From NCBI GenBank assembly GCA_032718475.1, contig JAUCBJ010008139.1, positions 1 through 32,346 on the forward strand: DNA of 32,346 nt, given 5' to 3'. Below are positions 1-10,923 of the stretch, in pieces (within the stretch, counting starts at the first letter, position 1; every line of letters starts with the position of its first letter). The notes under the pieces are model-generated. The model saw only the letters and a list, made by a program, of their open reading frames with translations, made no database searches and was not told the origin of the DNA. Source of the stretch: Nemertoderma westbladi (lineage: Eukaryota; Xenacoelomorpha; Nemertodermatida; Nemertodermatidae). The translations under genes were made by a program, and so were the position numbers.

Positions 1-3000
1 CCAACAGGCCTACTAAAAGGTTGTAATACAGAAATAGCCTACAACAGTACAATACATGTAATGTCAATGTGACCAAATGAAGCTACTTCAACTAGGAATA
101 TTAATGTTAATAATACTAGCCGGGTATTAATTAAAGTACCAGAGTACCGTATCATAAGTTTCCCGTATAGTACAGTAGTAATTAATTATGGGTAGAATTA
201 TCAGCCAGTGGTATTCCAGTATTTGGGTCTGGATCCACGTGCCTACCACTGTAATGTCAGATGTTTAATTTAAGGCAACACTATGCAATGCATATTGCCA
301 CTACAGCAGTACCCGTGCAGCACTAATTCGAATTTATATAATAAAATTACAGGATTATAGCCTAATGACTGAATGATACCGTAATAATAAATATAGGCTT
401 ATCTTATTATTTGCTCTCTCACAACTTCACAACTCTCCTCTTTCCGTTTTCCTTTATAAATTTTAATATGGTTGTACTTACTTTAGGACAGTAGAAAAGT
501 AGAACTTACATATGGCAGTACAGTTGTAGTACGGCTGTACGGTAGGCCTATATACAAACTATGTAACAAAGCGATCCAATATTTGAACTCGCAAGTTACC
601 TTCAAACGATTCGCTTATACCGTTATACAAGGTATAATCATAACAGGCTTCTCGTTTGGGAAAAAGCGGCAAGAAGCAATTAAATCTTCTTAGTGGTTTT
701 GCTGACAGGGCGAATTTTCACCGTCAGACAATAACAGACTAACGTCCTTAGAACAATATGCAATAAGCTGATAAGTACCGGTATTGGTCCAGACTATGGA
801 TATGTAGTTACCAGTACCTAGTACTGAAGTAGGTATTTTGTACTAGCAGACTAGCTGACTAGTAAAATACAGCGGTCCAGAATATGTAGGACAGTCAGAC
901 AGTAGGAAGCGACTAGAGAAACTATATAATCCTTGAGTCTTATCTGAAAGTTGGCCTACTAACAGTGCGTGGATAAGTTGCCGATTAACAACGCGGCTCT
1001 AGTAACAATAACAGAAAGCAAGGGGGTACCTTGGTGGGTGAGGTTATATACACCGTCCACCAAAATAGAGACTAAGTATTATGTCTCTTGTAGTGGAAAA
1101 ATCGTATTTAAAGCCGGCCGGTCTGTAAAAACGATCGATCCATAACAAAAGGGGAAAACCTGAAATTAAACTATATAGATTAGGAAGGAAAACTTGTTGC
1201 ATAAAAAGCAAGGAATCAGTTTGCTAGGCTGATTGCGTTCAGTCCTAAAATATAAAGAACAATTTACAGACTGGAAACACAGGATATCATCAACGTTATA
1301 ATCGTAACGAGGGCTGGCGTTCCTGTGAGGGGATTGCAGAAGATACGGAACAAGAAAGAATGCAATTATTTTAACCGGTACCGGTACTACTGTGTACAGT
1401 ACAGTACTACAGGCAGACAGGTCTAGGCAGTTAAGCAGCAAACTTACTGCGCGTCTTTCTTGACTGCAATTCTGCAATTGCGAATATCCACCTGCGAAAA
1501 TAAACTTGACTCCTACAAAATCATTTAGTTTACTCACGTAAATAGATACTTTTCAGTGTTGGTGCTAGAGAGATTCTAGCGCCCTACGTGGGTTGTTTAG
1601 CGGATTCGCAGGCACATTACCACACTGTTACACACAGACACACGCTCACACGAAGCAAAGGGCTGAAGGGTCTTAACATCGACGACGATTAGGCTTAACT
1701 GATTTGTATAGGCCTAATGCGGACAGACAGCACAACTGCAATAAGGTTACTTGGGGGAGACACTCACACTCAGTGCGTTGAATGCCGGAGTTCGGGCCAG
1801 TCAATGGCAGTAACCAGCTGGCAAATATGATACCGACCTGAAGTATTGCGGCGTTGCAGTGACTTTCTCCAGTCAGCCAGTAGCGGCAGTCTGCTACTCT
1901 AGTACTCTGTAAGCTAACTGAGGGATAACATCGAGGAAAACCCTTCTTCTGATGGTTGAACCAGTTCAGCAGTTAGTTTATTGTATAACAATCAAAGCAA
2001 TAATAATAACAATATCAAACAGAATAGTAGAATAACAGAAACGTGAGTGCGAATGAGCGTAAATGTACCGGTAGTGTAGTGTAGTGTAGTGTTGTAGTGC
2101 TGAAAAGTATGGCCTATTAGCAACCCAACGTGGGGTATGTAAAATAATACCGAGTCTGATAATTATGATTTAAATTGCACTATATATACATTCGGTAAAA
2201 AAGCAGTATTGCCATACCTCGCTAGGTGGCGTAATATAAAGGAAATTAACAAGGCCAACAATGTAAACAAATTTGGTATACAGTATAAGGGATACGGGCA
2301 TTTATACCCTTACTCTTTCGAATGTGTTGTTTGTTGGTATCAGTTCTTTTTTGCCTGACTAGACAGTGACCTGAATAATTGGTGGTTTAGAATTATTCTT
2401 AAACTAAATAGGACAGACCTATTCCACTTTATTTATAGTTAGCGATAAATATAATGGTACGAGTACAAGGAATACTTACTTGCTACACGCAATCAAGATG
2501 GTGGACGCAACAAAAATTAATTAATTATCTAGAAAACAGTTTCACTGCAAACCATACGGGGGCCCACTTAATGGGTTTGCTGGGTTTCTCATCCAACGTG
2601 GTTACAGTATACGCTAATTTCTGAAAATTTACTTCTGAAGTGCTTACGTTACGTTAATACTCAACAGCCGCAACGCAAACATACATGAACAAACATTTGC
2701 GAGAGTCAGGACGTGAGGCCTGCACCTGTGTAGGCACTATTGGTAACATACCTTCTTACACACCCATCGAAACGCAACCAAACATTTCCACCCGTTTGGT
2801 TAGGGACAATACGTGAACAATACACGGACGTATAAGTTTTGGGCTTGCACTTTACGGGGCACCGTCAAAACGCAACTTACTTACTTCATACGGCCACACA
2901 AAGGTAGAGACGGAGAGGCGGTATAGAGCAACACTAATAGTAAGTCCTGTTAACTATCACACCAACGGATCCACTTTGTTCTCATGAACGTTGTTACTCT

Positions 3001-3687
3001 AATAACTTACCAATCCACATATAGTTAGGTAAATGTATACTTTACCTCAAGGGACGAGTTACAAAGATTCACCCGCAAGTGAACCAGACTTACAAGCATA
3101 CAGATTTTACCCTCGAGTATCTGGTTCGTCTACAGAACAACACAATACATATAATATATAAACAAACAACATATAAGGGACACGTACATACGTAACTTAT
3201 AACATAAAAGGTAATGGGTACGTACAACCCCGTACTTACGTTGGATAGGGATGGCAATACAGGGCTAGGTATTTATACCAGTATTATCTCTGGGCCTACT
3301 GGGTACTGATTTTAGTCACCAACCCTTTCCTTCCAATAGAGGTAGCGGACCTCGTGTGTGTGGGGTGCGAGTTGACGCAGACTTCCGGTTTTTGGTCCTA
3401 ATGTGGGTTTACAGTCCCCAAAGACTTCTTCTGTCGGTATGTGTCAGTCTCTTTCTTTCTTTTCTACTTCTCAGACTTAGTAACTGAGTATTTTGCACTT
3501 GATATTTAAGCTACTTTTTTTAGCAAGCGCTACCCATGGCCGTGAGGACTGCCACGAGCCTATTATAGTTATTCAAATTTTTGTAAAATAAATTTAGTAC
3601 CGTACACCGGTAGTGTAGGCCTCTCAGGGGGACCTAAACTTTGGGCCGAAAAACCACACACAATAAAATAAAATTGTCGAGCGCTCT
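1..3687. other. Intergenic, no gene seen
   Basis: AT-rich sequence with frequent stops in all frames. The longest open frames (for example 1166-1537 on the minus strand) show no motif, no family resemblance and no codon bias that I can recognise. Short words such as accggtac and taggcct recur, as in many repeat-rich invertebrate genomes. I see no RNA gene or complete transposon here. Confidence 0.6.
2071..2099. repeat. GTAGT microsatellite
   Basis: About five imperfect copies of a 5-bp unit (gtagt), the last interrupted by an extra t. A simple sequence repeat with no other visible role. Confidence 0.8.

Positions 3688-3721
<34 letters not shown>
3688..3721. repeat. Poly-G run (34 G)
   Basis: An uninterrupted run of 34 G. 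It gives the proline run in a spurious minus-strand frame (3569-3913). Such runs can form quadruplexes and their length is often mis-assembled, so the exact count is uncertain. Confidence 0.95.
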
Positions 3722-4658
3722 CGCAAACAAGTTTATTACTGTAATGGATTTCTCGTGCTCCTTGGTACGATAAGCTCCTAAAACGGCTTTGAATCTCAAA
3801 AAGGTTCCAGGTAGTGCTCTACTTTCGCTTAGTGTTTTGGTTTTCCGGCTTAACATAAAATATTTCCACTTAAACACGTCCTTCAATGACTTGTTATTCA
3901 CGGATATCCACAACTTTCAATATAAACACAGTGATTTTCTATTCTTCCCAAATAATACTGTATATTGCTTCCTTCTAAATAAATGAAATAGCTTACTGTA
4001 ACACTGTAGAAAAACCTCTGGGATGAGGAAAAAGATAGAAACCGGGTGAGGGGTGCTTTGGGTCTGTTCTGTTAGGATCCAAAGGAATAGCCTCTAAATA
4101 ATCCAAAAAGCAGAGAAAATATACCGTATTTTTAGCCGTTTTGTTTTGCTAAAAATACACCAGAAAAAAAATACAAATAAAGGGAAAAAATCTAATAATA
4201 ATCAATTGTTTTGAAAAATGTCTTAATAAATCGTGAAAAAGTCCTGGGCTAATAAAGTCTAAAAGCTGTAGATCGTCTTAAAAAGCAATGGAAAGTCTAT
4301 GGATAAACGTTGTCTATAAAGTTATGGAAAAGTCGTGAAAAGGTCGTAATAAACTTGGTGCAGCTTCAAGCTATTGGAACTTGGCGATAGTGCAGAACAC
4401 CAGGTTACCGTCTGAGTCCAAACAGGGGTGGTACCAATTGGACTTAAAAGGTTAGCTGCAATTTGTTCTCAGACCATAGAGGTTTATTTGGGGGAACCAC
4501 AAATAAACATATAGCCTGCGGACAGTGCACCAGCACTACCGTGGGAAGGAGAGCCGAGCCGGTGGAGACGCTGCCACTTTTGCCTAGTAGGCAAGAGTGA
4601 GCACACAAGTGCTCCAAGGCTAGTCTAGCCAATGTGCTCAAACCAAACCAAAACCAAC
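3722..4658. other. Intergenic, no gene seen
   Basis: No convincing coding region. Around 4200-4350 there are loosely repeated phrases (aataaa, gtcgtgaaaa, aaagtct) that look like decayed simple sequence. The open frames here carry no recognisable domain. Confidence 0.5.
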
Positions 4659-4876
4659 CGTCTTACGTTACTGGCGACCACAAAGCGTTTCACAGGCCCG
4701 ATCCAGCAACAAAGAGGGCCCCAACTTAGAACAGAGCTGGCTTTTAGGCCAGATAGTACAGCCGACCGACGGCGGAGTCGTCTTACGCTCCTGGCAGTCG
4801 CAAAGCCTTTTGCAGGCCCGACCCTGCAACAAAGACGGCCCCAACTCGGAACAGAGCTGACTTCTAGGCCAGGGAC
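4659..4876. repeat. 120-bp-period tandem duplication
   Basis: Two copies of a roughly 98-bp block start at 4659 and 4779, exactly 120 bp apart. Both begin cgtcttacg and continue through ctggc, gcaggcccga, caacaaagacggcccc-like text and ttctaggcca. They differ at scattered bases. Both strands stay open across it (4632-4937 + and 4625-4897 -), but no known family is recognised, so I call it a repeat and not a gene. Confidence 0.75.
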
Positions 4877-6565
4877 CTCTGCTGTACTGAGGAGCAAGGC
4901 TCAACAGTTATGCCTGAGGCAGAGTGAAAACTCTTGAAGTTTTAGTCCCGATGCGCCCCTATTTATAGCCTGCTGTGGGGTCAATATGGAGTTGACCCCT
5001 ATTTTGCTGCACGGGCTAACTGCATACCGAAATCTTATATTTTTATCAAAGTATCATTCAATTTCAGTGCGTATAATATTTATGCCTAACTTGTGTTGTA
5101 AAATCCCATGAATCTGTTTACATGTTGCCTAGCAGCAGTTGTGGTATTTCTGAGCTCTTATTGGTAACTACCGAAGCCAGCATTCTTGCGTCTTATTGGC
5201 TGTTCTATTCCATAAGCCTTATTGTGCCTTATATATTGTCGATGTTCTTCCCATTACTTCAGGCGTAACCTAAGATCATATTAGCCTGCTGCGAGATATT
5301 GTAACTATCGGACTCGCAGTATTTCACCTTGCTGTGTGCATAGTTATTTACTATTATTGCTCTACTATTGTTGATGAATATACAAGACCAGAGATCAAAC
5401 CAACTCGATTTCCACATGGTTACTGCTGACTGCACCCTGTCTGTAACATATTCAGTTCATTTTAGTGCGAGTGTGTGCGTCCATAGTACTGCAATATTAT
5501 TCCCCAACTGGCAAATATCATCTACTAACACTATGTATGCAGTATGAGTGAACTGTGCGCTTACCACGCACTGAGTCAACATAGTGTCCTACCTATAAGT
5601 CACAACATACATTTACTTGCCAACAACACAACATAATGGAACGGTTTACACGTAACTATCATCCCCCTTTGAAGCAGTTTGTAAGCGCCGAAGCCTTATA
5701 CTTACAGTAATTGCTTCTACATTCAGTTAGATATATGTATTAGATAATATATATATACCCCCACACTTTCGTGAGTGTTCCTGCTGTGCAGCAGAGGTAC
5801 CCCAAGGCTCTTGATAACACTCATAAGAGTTACAGACAGACTCGTAACAGCATCTGTAGGTTAGCCTCCCGTAAATGCCTTGACAGTGAAATTCTATTTC
5901 TCAACACTGCCCCCAAGGCAGTGTTCCCCCCCCCCCCCCCGTACAATCAATTATATTACCATCATAACATCGAATGGTTGGTTACAGTAGGCTGTAGTGA
6001 AACTGATCACTTTACTATACTTACTGCGTCCAACAGTTTCCGTGTAAGTAAACTACTTCAATTACGTGTAGAACTAGTGTTGTGTTATTTACATATGTTT
6101 TTATTTTGTTTGATATTGAGAACTGAATGCTTTATCGACGAATGGTTAAAGGATTTGAAACATTACATTGTTCCCTATGCGTTAATTCTCCAAACGTGTT
6201 TAGCAGTAAGACTTACGTCCCCCTCGTGTGGTATAATCCGTAAGCTAGCGATATGTGAAGCGTAAAATTGCCCAACTGGGAGAGCATCAGTGACATAAAA
6301 TAATATTGACAATCCCGCGATTATTTGGTGTGATACTGTAGTTTGGTTTGATGTGTTACAATATTATACTAGCATTTGTGAATTCTGTTGTGCAGTATTG
6401 TGCGAGTGCAATTATTGCAGGTGCATATCCGTGCGAATTACTGATTGAGTTAGAGAGTTTACTTGTGTGACTGTGGTTTAATTTAACATTATTAGTCGTA
6501 CGTTTGCGAAGTCAGTGGGAGACCAAACACCGGAGGGAGTGTAACGGCAAACTGCGTGTGAAACG
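4877..6565. other. Intergenic, no gene seen
   Basis: This stretch leads up to the retrotransposon. It has TATA-like (ctttatatattg-type) and reversed CCAAT-like words near 5180-5240, which could be remnants of an old LTR, but I found no second copy. The open frame 5771-6265 has no ATG at its start, crosses a C15 run and has no recognisable domain. Confidence 0.45.
5903..5940. repeat. Hairpin followed by C15 run
   Basis: Perfect 9-bp arms aacactgcc (5903-5911) and ggcagtgtt (5917-5925) enclose a 5-nt loop. They are followed directly by 15 C (5926-5940). No gene context explains it. Confidence 0.8.
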
Positions 6566-6570
6566 GTTAA
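6566..6570. repeat. Target-site duplication, left copy (GTTAA)
   Basis: GTTAA immediately before the 5' LTR matches GTTAA at 26774-26778 immediately after the 3' LTR. Five bp is a usual duplication length for BEL/Pao integrases. It fixes the element ends to the base, with LTRs starting TGATGG and ending CTCAAA. Confidence 0.8.
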
Positions 6571-6704
6571 TGATGGATTATTTCACTATAAGATAGCATT
6601 TGTAGTTTAACGTAAAAAACTTTCTAAAATCCGACGCATTTTGATTAAATTACAGTAATGTAATATGCCTATTCATATTGGTACACATAAAACCCATAGT
6701 TAAT

Positions 6705-6785
6705 CTCATGGCGTAGTGGTTAGATGGTTAAGGCGTTGGTTGCATTACAGATAGGTTACGAGTTCGAATCCTAGTCGGGAAATTT
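6705..6785 (+). other. tRNA-like block (A box and B box) inside 5' LTR
   Basis: TGGCGTAGTGG at 6709-6719 fits the Pol III A-box consensus TRGCnnAGTGG. GAGTTCGAATCC at 6760-6771 fits the B box GGTTCGAnnCC except for one base. Spacing is about 40 nt, as in a tRNA. The T arm pairs poorly and I could not fold a sound acceptor stem, so it is not a working tRNA gene. It resembles the head of a tRNA-derived SINE captured in the LTR. The same block is in the 3' LTR (24690-24770). Confidence 0.6.
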
Positions 6786-6867
6786 GCATTTTTGGGCAAT
6801 TTATTTTCATTTGGTATAATTAGATAAACCAATGAGGAACGTACAACACATGGAACGATGAGTTGGG

Positions 6868-6968
6868 CCAATCATAGGGCATAGAACATCTTATTGCTCC
6901 AATGTGAGCCCATGGAATGCTCTGGAAGGTTCTAGCGGATTCTATGTCCCAGATTTAGTATATAAAGG
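6868..6968 (+). promoter_or_regulatory. LTR promoter: CCAAT, heat-shock-like element, TATA
   Basis: CCAAT lies at 6868-6872. GAA at 6915, GAA at 6925, TTC at 6930 and TTC at 6940 sit in the 5-bp phase and orientation of a heat-shock element, with the core GAAggTTC perfect. TATATAAAGG lies at 6959-6968. Transcription would start about 25-30 bp further on. The same arrangement is kept in the 3' LTR. Heat-shock control is inferred from motif alone. Confidence 0.6.
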
Positions 6969-7148
6969 CTGGTTTGCCTTCGGTTATCACACACACTAAT
7001 CATTTGCGTATAACTTCTCGTTATACTTTAGTTGTCACTTGTTGGATTACTCTAGTATTTGTGTTGTTATATATCTGTTTGATAATCATTTGCTAAACTG
7101 TAAATATACTGTAAACTTCTGAACATGTATATTTCTAAACGTCCACCT

Positions 7149-7160
7149 TTGGGACAGCCA
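7149..7160. repeat. LINE target-site duplication, left copy
   Basis: ttgggacagcca here is repeated at 10924-10935. The uninterrupted site in the 3' LTR, near 25131-25146, has it only once. This 12-bp duplication is the footprint of target-primed insertion. Confidence 0.9.
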
Positions 7161-7201
7161 CTACTACTACTACTACTATGATCGGCATGCTGCATTGCAG
7201 C
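7161..7201 (-). repeat. LINE 3' end: TAG-repeat tail and terminal hairpin
   Basis: On the minus strand the element ends in about six TAG units (plus strand CTA, 7161-7178). Just before it lies the palindrome gctgcattgcagc (7189-7201). The second copy has an equivalent perfect palindrome, gctgcatatgcagc (30321-30334), before its own TAG tail. In LINEs the 3' structure often guides the RT; that role here is an inference. Confidence 0.75.
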
Positions 7202-7208
7202 TGCATTT

Positions 7209-7808
7209 TTAAGAATGCTGTGCCGGCTTGTCAACAAAATTGCACCGCCACAACTCCCTATCACCCATGACATTTGCTAGATCATCCGCATCTTTAAGGC
7301 CAGTGTCCTTTAAGATGCGTCTCAAGAAAGTCATGGGCTGTCCACCATGCTTATTCACTCCATGAGGCTGCCAAAGTACAAGATTATGCACTGGCTGGTC
7401 CTCACGGCGAAAGCAATGTCCTGCAAAGCGGAGGCGATTTTGTTCTAGTGTCAAGCTTGGGGGAACCAATGAGACACCTCCAATGTTATATAGTGTCTGG
7501 TTGGAGATGTGTGCATTGTACTTGACACAATGAACCCGGCGTAGCATTCTTGTGAATGTGCCATCCAGAGATTTGGTGTCCTCAGCAGTTAGAGCCCAGC
7601 ATGGACTCCCGTAGAGGAGTACTGGAACTACTGCTGCTCTAAATAATCGGACCTTAAGTTTCCGATTAATTCTCGGTGACTTCCAAATCCTGGAAAGCCT
7701 ATTCAAGGCTGCACCATGCCTTTCCCTTACGTATTCTAAGGTCCTCACCTGACTTCCGGATCCATGATCCCAGGTAACAGAAGTCGTCCACATGCTCAAG
7801 CATACCAT
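7209..7808 (-). pseudogene. LINE ORF, C-terminal part after RT
   Basis: Continuation of the RT reading frame after a 1-nt change. The useful part starts near 7713 and ends at the stop at 7209. It contains the thumb/C-terminal region with AALNRLSRIWKSPRIN, LFRAAVVPVLLYGSPCWALT and LRFAGHCFRREDQPVHN, text typical of the C-terminus of RTE-like proteins. The second LINE copy carries the same region at 29750-30313. The overlap with the RT frame at 7699-7808 is only the other-frame extension. It is not a separate gene. Confidence 0.8.
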
Positions 7809-9768
7809 CCTTTGAGCTTATGCTCATCCGATCAGAGACTTGCTGAGGACTTTCAAAGTTAACTGTCAGAATTTTGGTCTTTCTGGAGTTAATAAAAAGA
7901 CCAACACTAGAAGCAGCATGTTCTAATGAGCTGAGGAGCCGTTGGGCTCCCTCTAATGATTCTGATAGTACTCCTAAGTCATCAGCAAAGTCTAGATCAG
8001 TTAGGTACTTGGCAGGATTTCCTCGACTTCTGGAGCCAGTAGGTGGAGTTATCATCACCCCATCATCATTATAATGATCTAAGGATATGCGTAGAACATA
8101 GTCAACCACAATAATGAACAAGAATGGTGCAAGTGTGTCTCCTTGGAGGACGCCCCATAACACTTCAAATGGTTCTGTGTCACCGTCAACAGTAGACACA
8201 AATGTTGTCGAACCATCGTATACTGATCTGATTGCTGCAATAATTTCATCAGGAATCCCATATAATGAAAGTATGCTGAACATACGTGAGCGAGAGACTG
8301 AATCAAAGGCCTTGAAGAAATCAACAAAGATAACAGCCAGATGCCTGTCTTTCTTTTTTGATAACTCTTCAATTATCCTTCTAAGTGCCAAAATGGGCTC
8401 CATGGTCCCACGACCTTTACGGAACCCATTCTGATTTCCACGGAGCAGTCTCTCAATGGGATCCCTGATGCGATTTAATAGAATCCTATTGTATAGCTTT
8501 GCAGCAATCGAGATCAATGAGATTCCCCGAAAAGAACCATAGAGTGTTAGGTTGCCCTTCTTGGGAACTGGCACCAACTTATTTGTTTTCATTTCTTGTG
8601 GGACTCTTGTTGTTCGGTACATGTCTACTATGATGGGATAGATGAGCTTTAAACACTCAGGTATTTTAAAGACCTCAGGGGGAACACCATCTACTCCACT
8701 GGCACGATTGGTCTTAATGCTCTTTGCAGCAGCCTTCACTTCTGCAAAGGAGATATCGCCAATGGGAATATCTGGGAGTACAGACTCAGACACTTTTACT
8801 TCTATAAAGTTATCAGGCAATACCCTGTCATTATTGAGGAGCTTTTCAAAGTGGGCTTTCCAACCATTGAGGCGATCGGCTGGTGATTCAGCCTTAACCT
8901 TGGTGGTTGGTTGGCTTTTCCGCCCAGTAAGCAGATTGATCGATTTCCATGCCTGGGATGATTGCCTGCTGTCGTCAGCATCATTGATGGCATCAACCTG
9001 TTGGTTTATTAGCTCCTGTAGATTAGCAGAGTACTGCCTGTTCAGGGACCTAGATGCAGCCTTAACTGCATTCTTGGCCGCTGTAGTCTGTTTGAGTCGG
9101 GACTCTTTCTGCGCCTTATGAAGGTCATTTCGGCACTTCTGAATTTTGTTGTCAGTCCAGGGGGCCCTTTTCCTGTTTCGAGGGTATACAGGAACTGTTT
9201 CTGCAGCTGCTAACTTAACTGCTTCTGTAAAGGCAGTATAGCCCTCACAGTGATCTGCCGCCTCAGAGGCAAGAGCCTCATACCTGTTGCTCAGCTGTAG
9301 TGTGAAGCTGGATCTCACACTTGGCTGTTGCAACAGAGAGGACCAGTCATGCCGCGGCAAGGCAGATTTCGTTGTTCTGCTAGCACGCAGACTAAGTCTT
9401 ACCTTGGCCACAATAAGGCGGTGATCACTGGAGAAGGGTCGAAGTGTAAATGCATTACAGTCTTGTATAGAGCTCCTGTATTTCCTACGAAACAGAATAT
9501 GGTCTATCTGGGACTTGTGACCACTGGGTCCACTATGAGTCCATAGCTTTCCAGTTCGCTTCTTGAACTGGGTTCCAGCCGAAAACAATCCATTTCCAGA
9601 GATAAAATCCTGAAGATGGACAGAATTTCGGTTAACACTATTGCTATAGACCCAGGGCGATGTAGGTGATTGATGCAGACTTGCATTAAAGTCTCCCAGG
9701 AATGTTAAGAATGCATGCTGATCCACTCCATCAGTAGCTGCTTGTAGATTGTGGTAGAAATTTTCCAC
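7699..9768 (-). pseudogene. LINE ORF: endonuclease C-terminal half and reverse transcriptase
   Basis: A 689-codon open frame without an ATG where the protein joins it. It begins in the middle of the endonuclease: GDFNA (residues 25-29), QIDHI (D89, H90) and SDHR (D115, H116) are the Mg-binding and catalytic motifs of the APE family. A linker follows to about residue 340. The reverse transcriptase then has SGVDGVPPE (near 357), FVDFFKAFD (D483), GVLQGDTLAPFLF (539-551) and the catalytic FADD (594-597). The frame is lost at 9779-9781, a GGG run where the upstream endonuclease frame reads into TAG. It is lost again near 7712, where this copy has an extra base compared with the copy at 29790. The enzyme nicks DNA and copies its own RNA at the nick; this copy cannot make it whole. 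Confidence 0.9.
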
Positions 9769-9773
9769 CTCCT

Positions 9774-10436
9774 CTACAGGGCAACACTAGTTGGAGAGTA
9801 GCACACAATCAGAACCACCTTAGGAAACTTCTTAGCCAGTCTTCCAGAACATGAGAAGTGGCAACGGATGATGCGGTTAGAGATTTGGTCTATTTTGTCC
9901 AATGCTGCATGTGCAGTTGGATTCATCAATAGACCAATTCCACCATTGCCACTATCATCTGCTGACGCGAGGGCGAGTCGCCAACCGCCCCCCATGTCCT
10001 TAATCAGAACCTCATCAGTCTGTCCAGTCTGCATTCGGTGCTCTTGAACACCCACTGCGCTAAGAGAAAGCTTATCTGCCAAGGCAGTCAGCTCACCTTG
10101 TCGCATTGGGGAGCCGAGTGTTAGGGTGTTTACTGAGGCTAGTCTTGTGACTTGCCTCAGATTCACCAATGGCTTTGTTGGTTGGGGTGGAACATGAGAG
10201 TAGCCTCCAACTCCAGAATCCCTCTCCCCATCACAATCTGGCCTTCCTGGTGACCCAGGGTTTGGACCAGAAAGGTCATCAGGAAAGGGACTCAAAGAAT
10301 TGTTGGCTGCTCTCTCTCCAGTAGGGGGTGAGACAGGCAGCCGGTCAGGAGTTAACTGACGCCTGTGAGGCCGATTGTGTCCGGTAATTCCACTGGCCTC
10401 TAGTGGCCGGACCTCCGCATTGCTAATGTAATCCAT
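9774..10436 (-). pseudogene. LINE ORF: N-terminus and start of endonuclease
   Basis: The first in-frame ATG on the minus strand is at 10436-10434 (MDYISNAEVRP), and I choose it as start. Residues 1 to about 95 are Pro/Ser-rich and look disordered. The APE endonuclease then begins (LASVNTLTL, ALADKLSLSAVGVQEHRM with the conserved glutamate, GGIGLLMN). It stops at a TAG after YSPTSVAL. The endonuclease continues in another frame in the adjoining piece (7699-9768), so the break is a 1-nt change at 9779-9781. Total coding span, taken piece by piece, is about 3.2 kb, the usual size for an RTE ORF. Confidence 0.85.
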
Positions 10437-10923
10437 AGTGGGGGTTGGGGGGGTGCTTTTTTGCCGAGTCAGCTCTCGGGGCAAATACCACACCCTGGTT
10501 TGCCATTCCACAGGGTGGGTGTCGCAATGGAGTCAGATATGAGGCCCATCACCCATATCTACTCTGGCGCACATGACCCACCATTGGCTGTTGCAGCTCA
10601 TCTGCTGGGTCATGCCCTGTACCCTTGCTGCCAGGTGCAGGTCGCAGTGAAGTGCTCTCAGAGTGGACATGAGAACACTCTGCTCCTGACTAGCCATTGG
10701 TAGATCACCATCTGCCTGGTCAGGCCATATACCCCTGCAGCCAAGTATATGGGTCCTTAATCCAGGACCAAGGGCGTCCTTATCCCAGAACGAAGGGGGT
10801 CCTAGTTACAGGACCAGATTTGCCCTAGTAAGAGGGTCTATGCAGCTACAGGTGGCACCTCCTTTATGCTGCATGGAGGTGGCAAGTTTTCTTGATCAAT
10901 GACCTAGAATACCTGACCTGACC
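10437..10923 (-). other. LINE 5' untranslated region
   Basis: About 490 bp from the 5' end (aggtcaggtcagg) to the ATG. It matches 31903-32346 on the plus strand almost base for base, which marks the true 5' end of the family. It contains two short hairpins, listed separately. Such regions in LINEs hold the internal promoter. I cannot point to a specific promoter motif. Confidence 0.8.
10752..10815. repeat. Paired GGTCCT/AGGACC hairpins in LINE 5' UTR
   Basis: Two stem-loops with identical 6-bp arms, GGTCCT-6 nt-AGGACC, at 10752-10769 and 10798-10815. Both are conserved in the third LINE copy at 32012-32029 and 32058-32075. Confidence 0.75.

Larger units (their letters stand above)
7161..10923 (-). 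mobile_element. RTE-like LINE (non-LTR retrotransposon), full length, nested in 5' LTR
   Basis: Length is 3763 bp on the minus strand, with 5' end at 10923 and 3' end at 7161. It has a 5' UTR of about 490 bp, then one long reading frame with an APE-type endonuclease followed by a reverse transcriptase (FADD). The short 3' UTR ends in a TAG-repeat tail. One ORF, no zinc-knuckle protein and a trinucleotide tail fit the RTE clade; a related clade cannot be excluded without a tree. Two other copies lie at 28713-30354 and from 31903. The 5' end matches the start of the third copy, so this copy looks full length. Two frameshifts break the ORF. Confidence 0.9.

Noticed and set aside
5000-5500. A solo LTR with TATA and CCAAT words
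   Set aside because: No matching copy, no flanking duplication and no clear TG...CA ends could be found in the window.
5771-6265. A 164-codon gene
   Set aside because: It opens on GTG, crosses a C15 run as a proline block and has no recognisable domain or neighbour support.
6705-6785. A functional tRNA gene
   Set aside because: A and B boxes are good, but the T stem has several mismatches and no acceptor stem of seven pairs could be found. It lies identically in both LTRs, so it is part of the repeat.
8642-9121. Plus-strand ORFs across the minus-strand LINE (8642-9121, 8114-8434, 7874-8074)
   Set aside because: Antisense shadows of the LINE reverse transcriptase.
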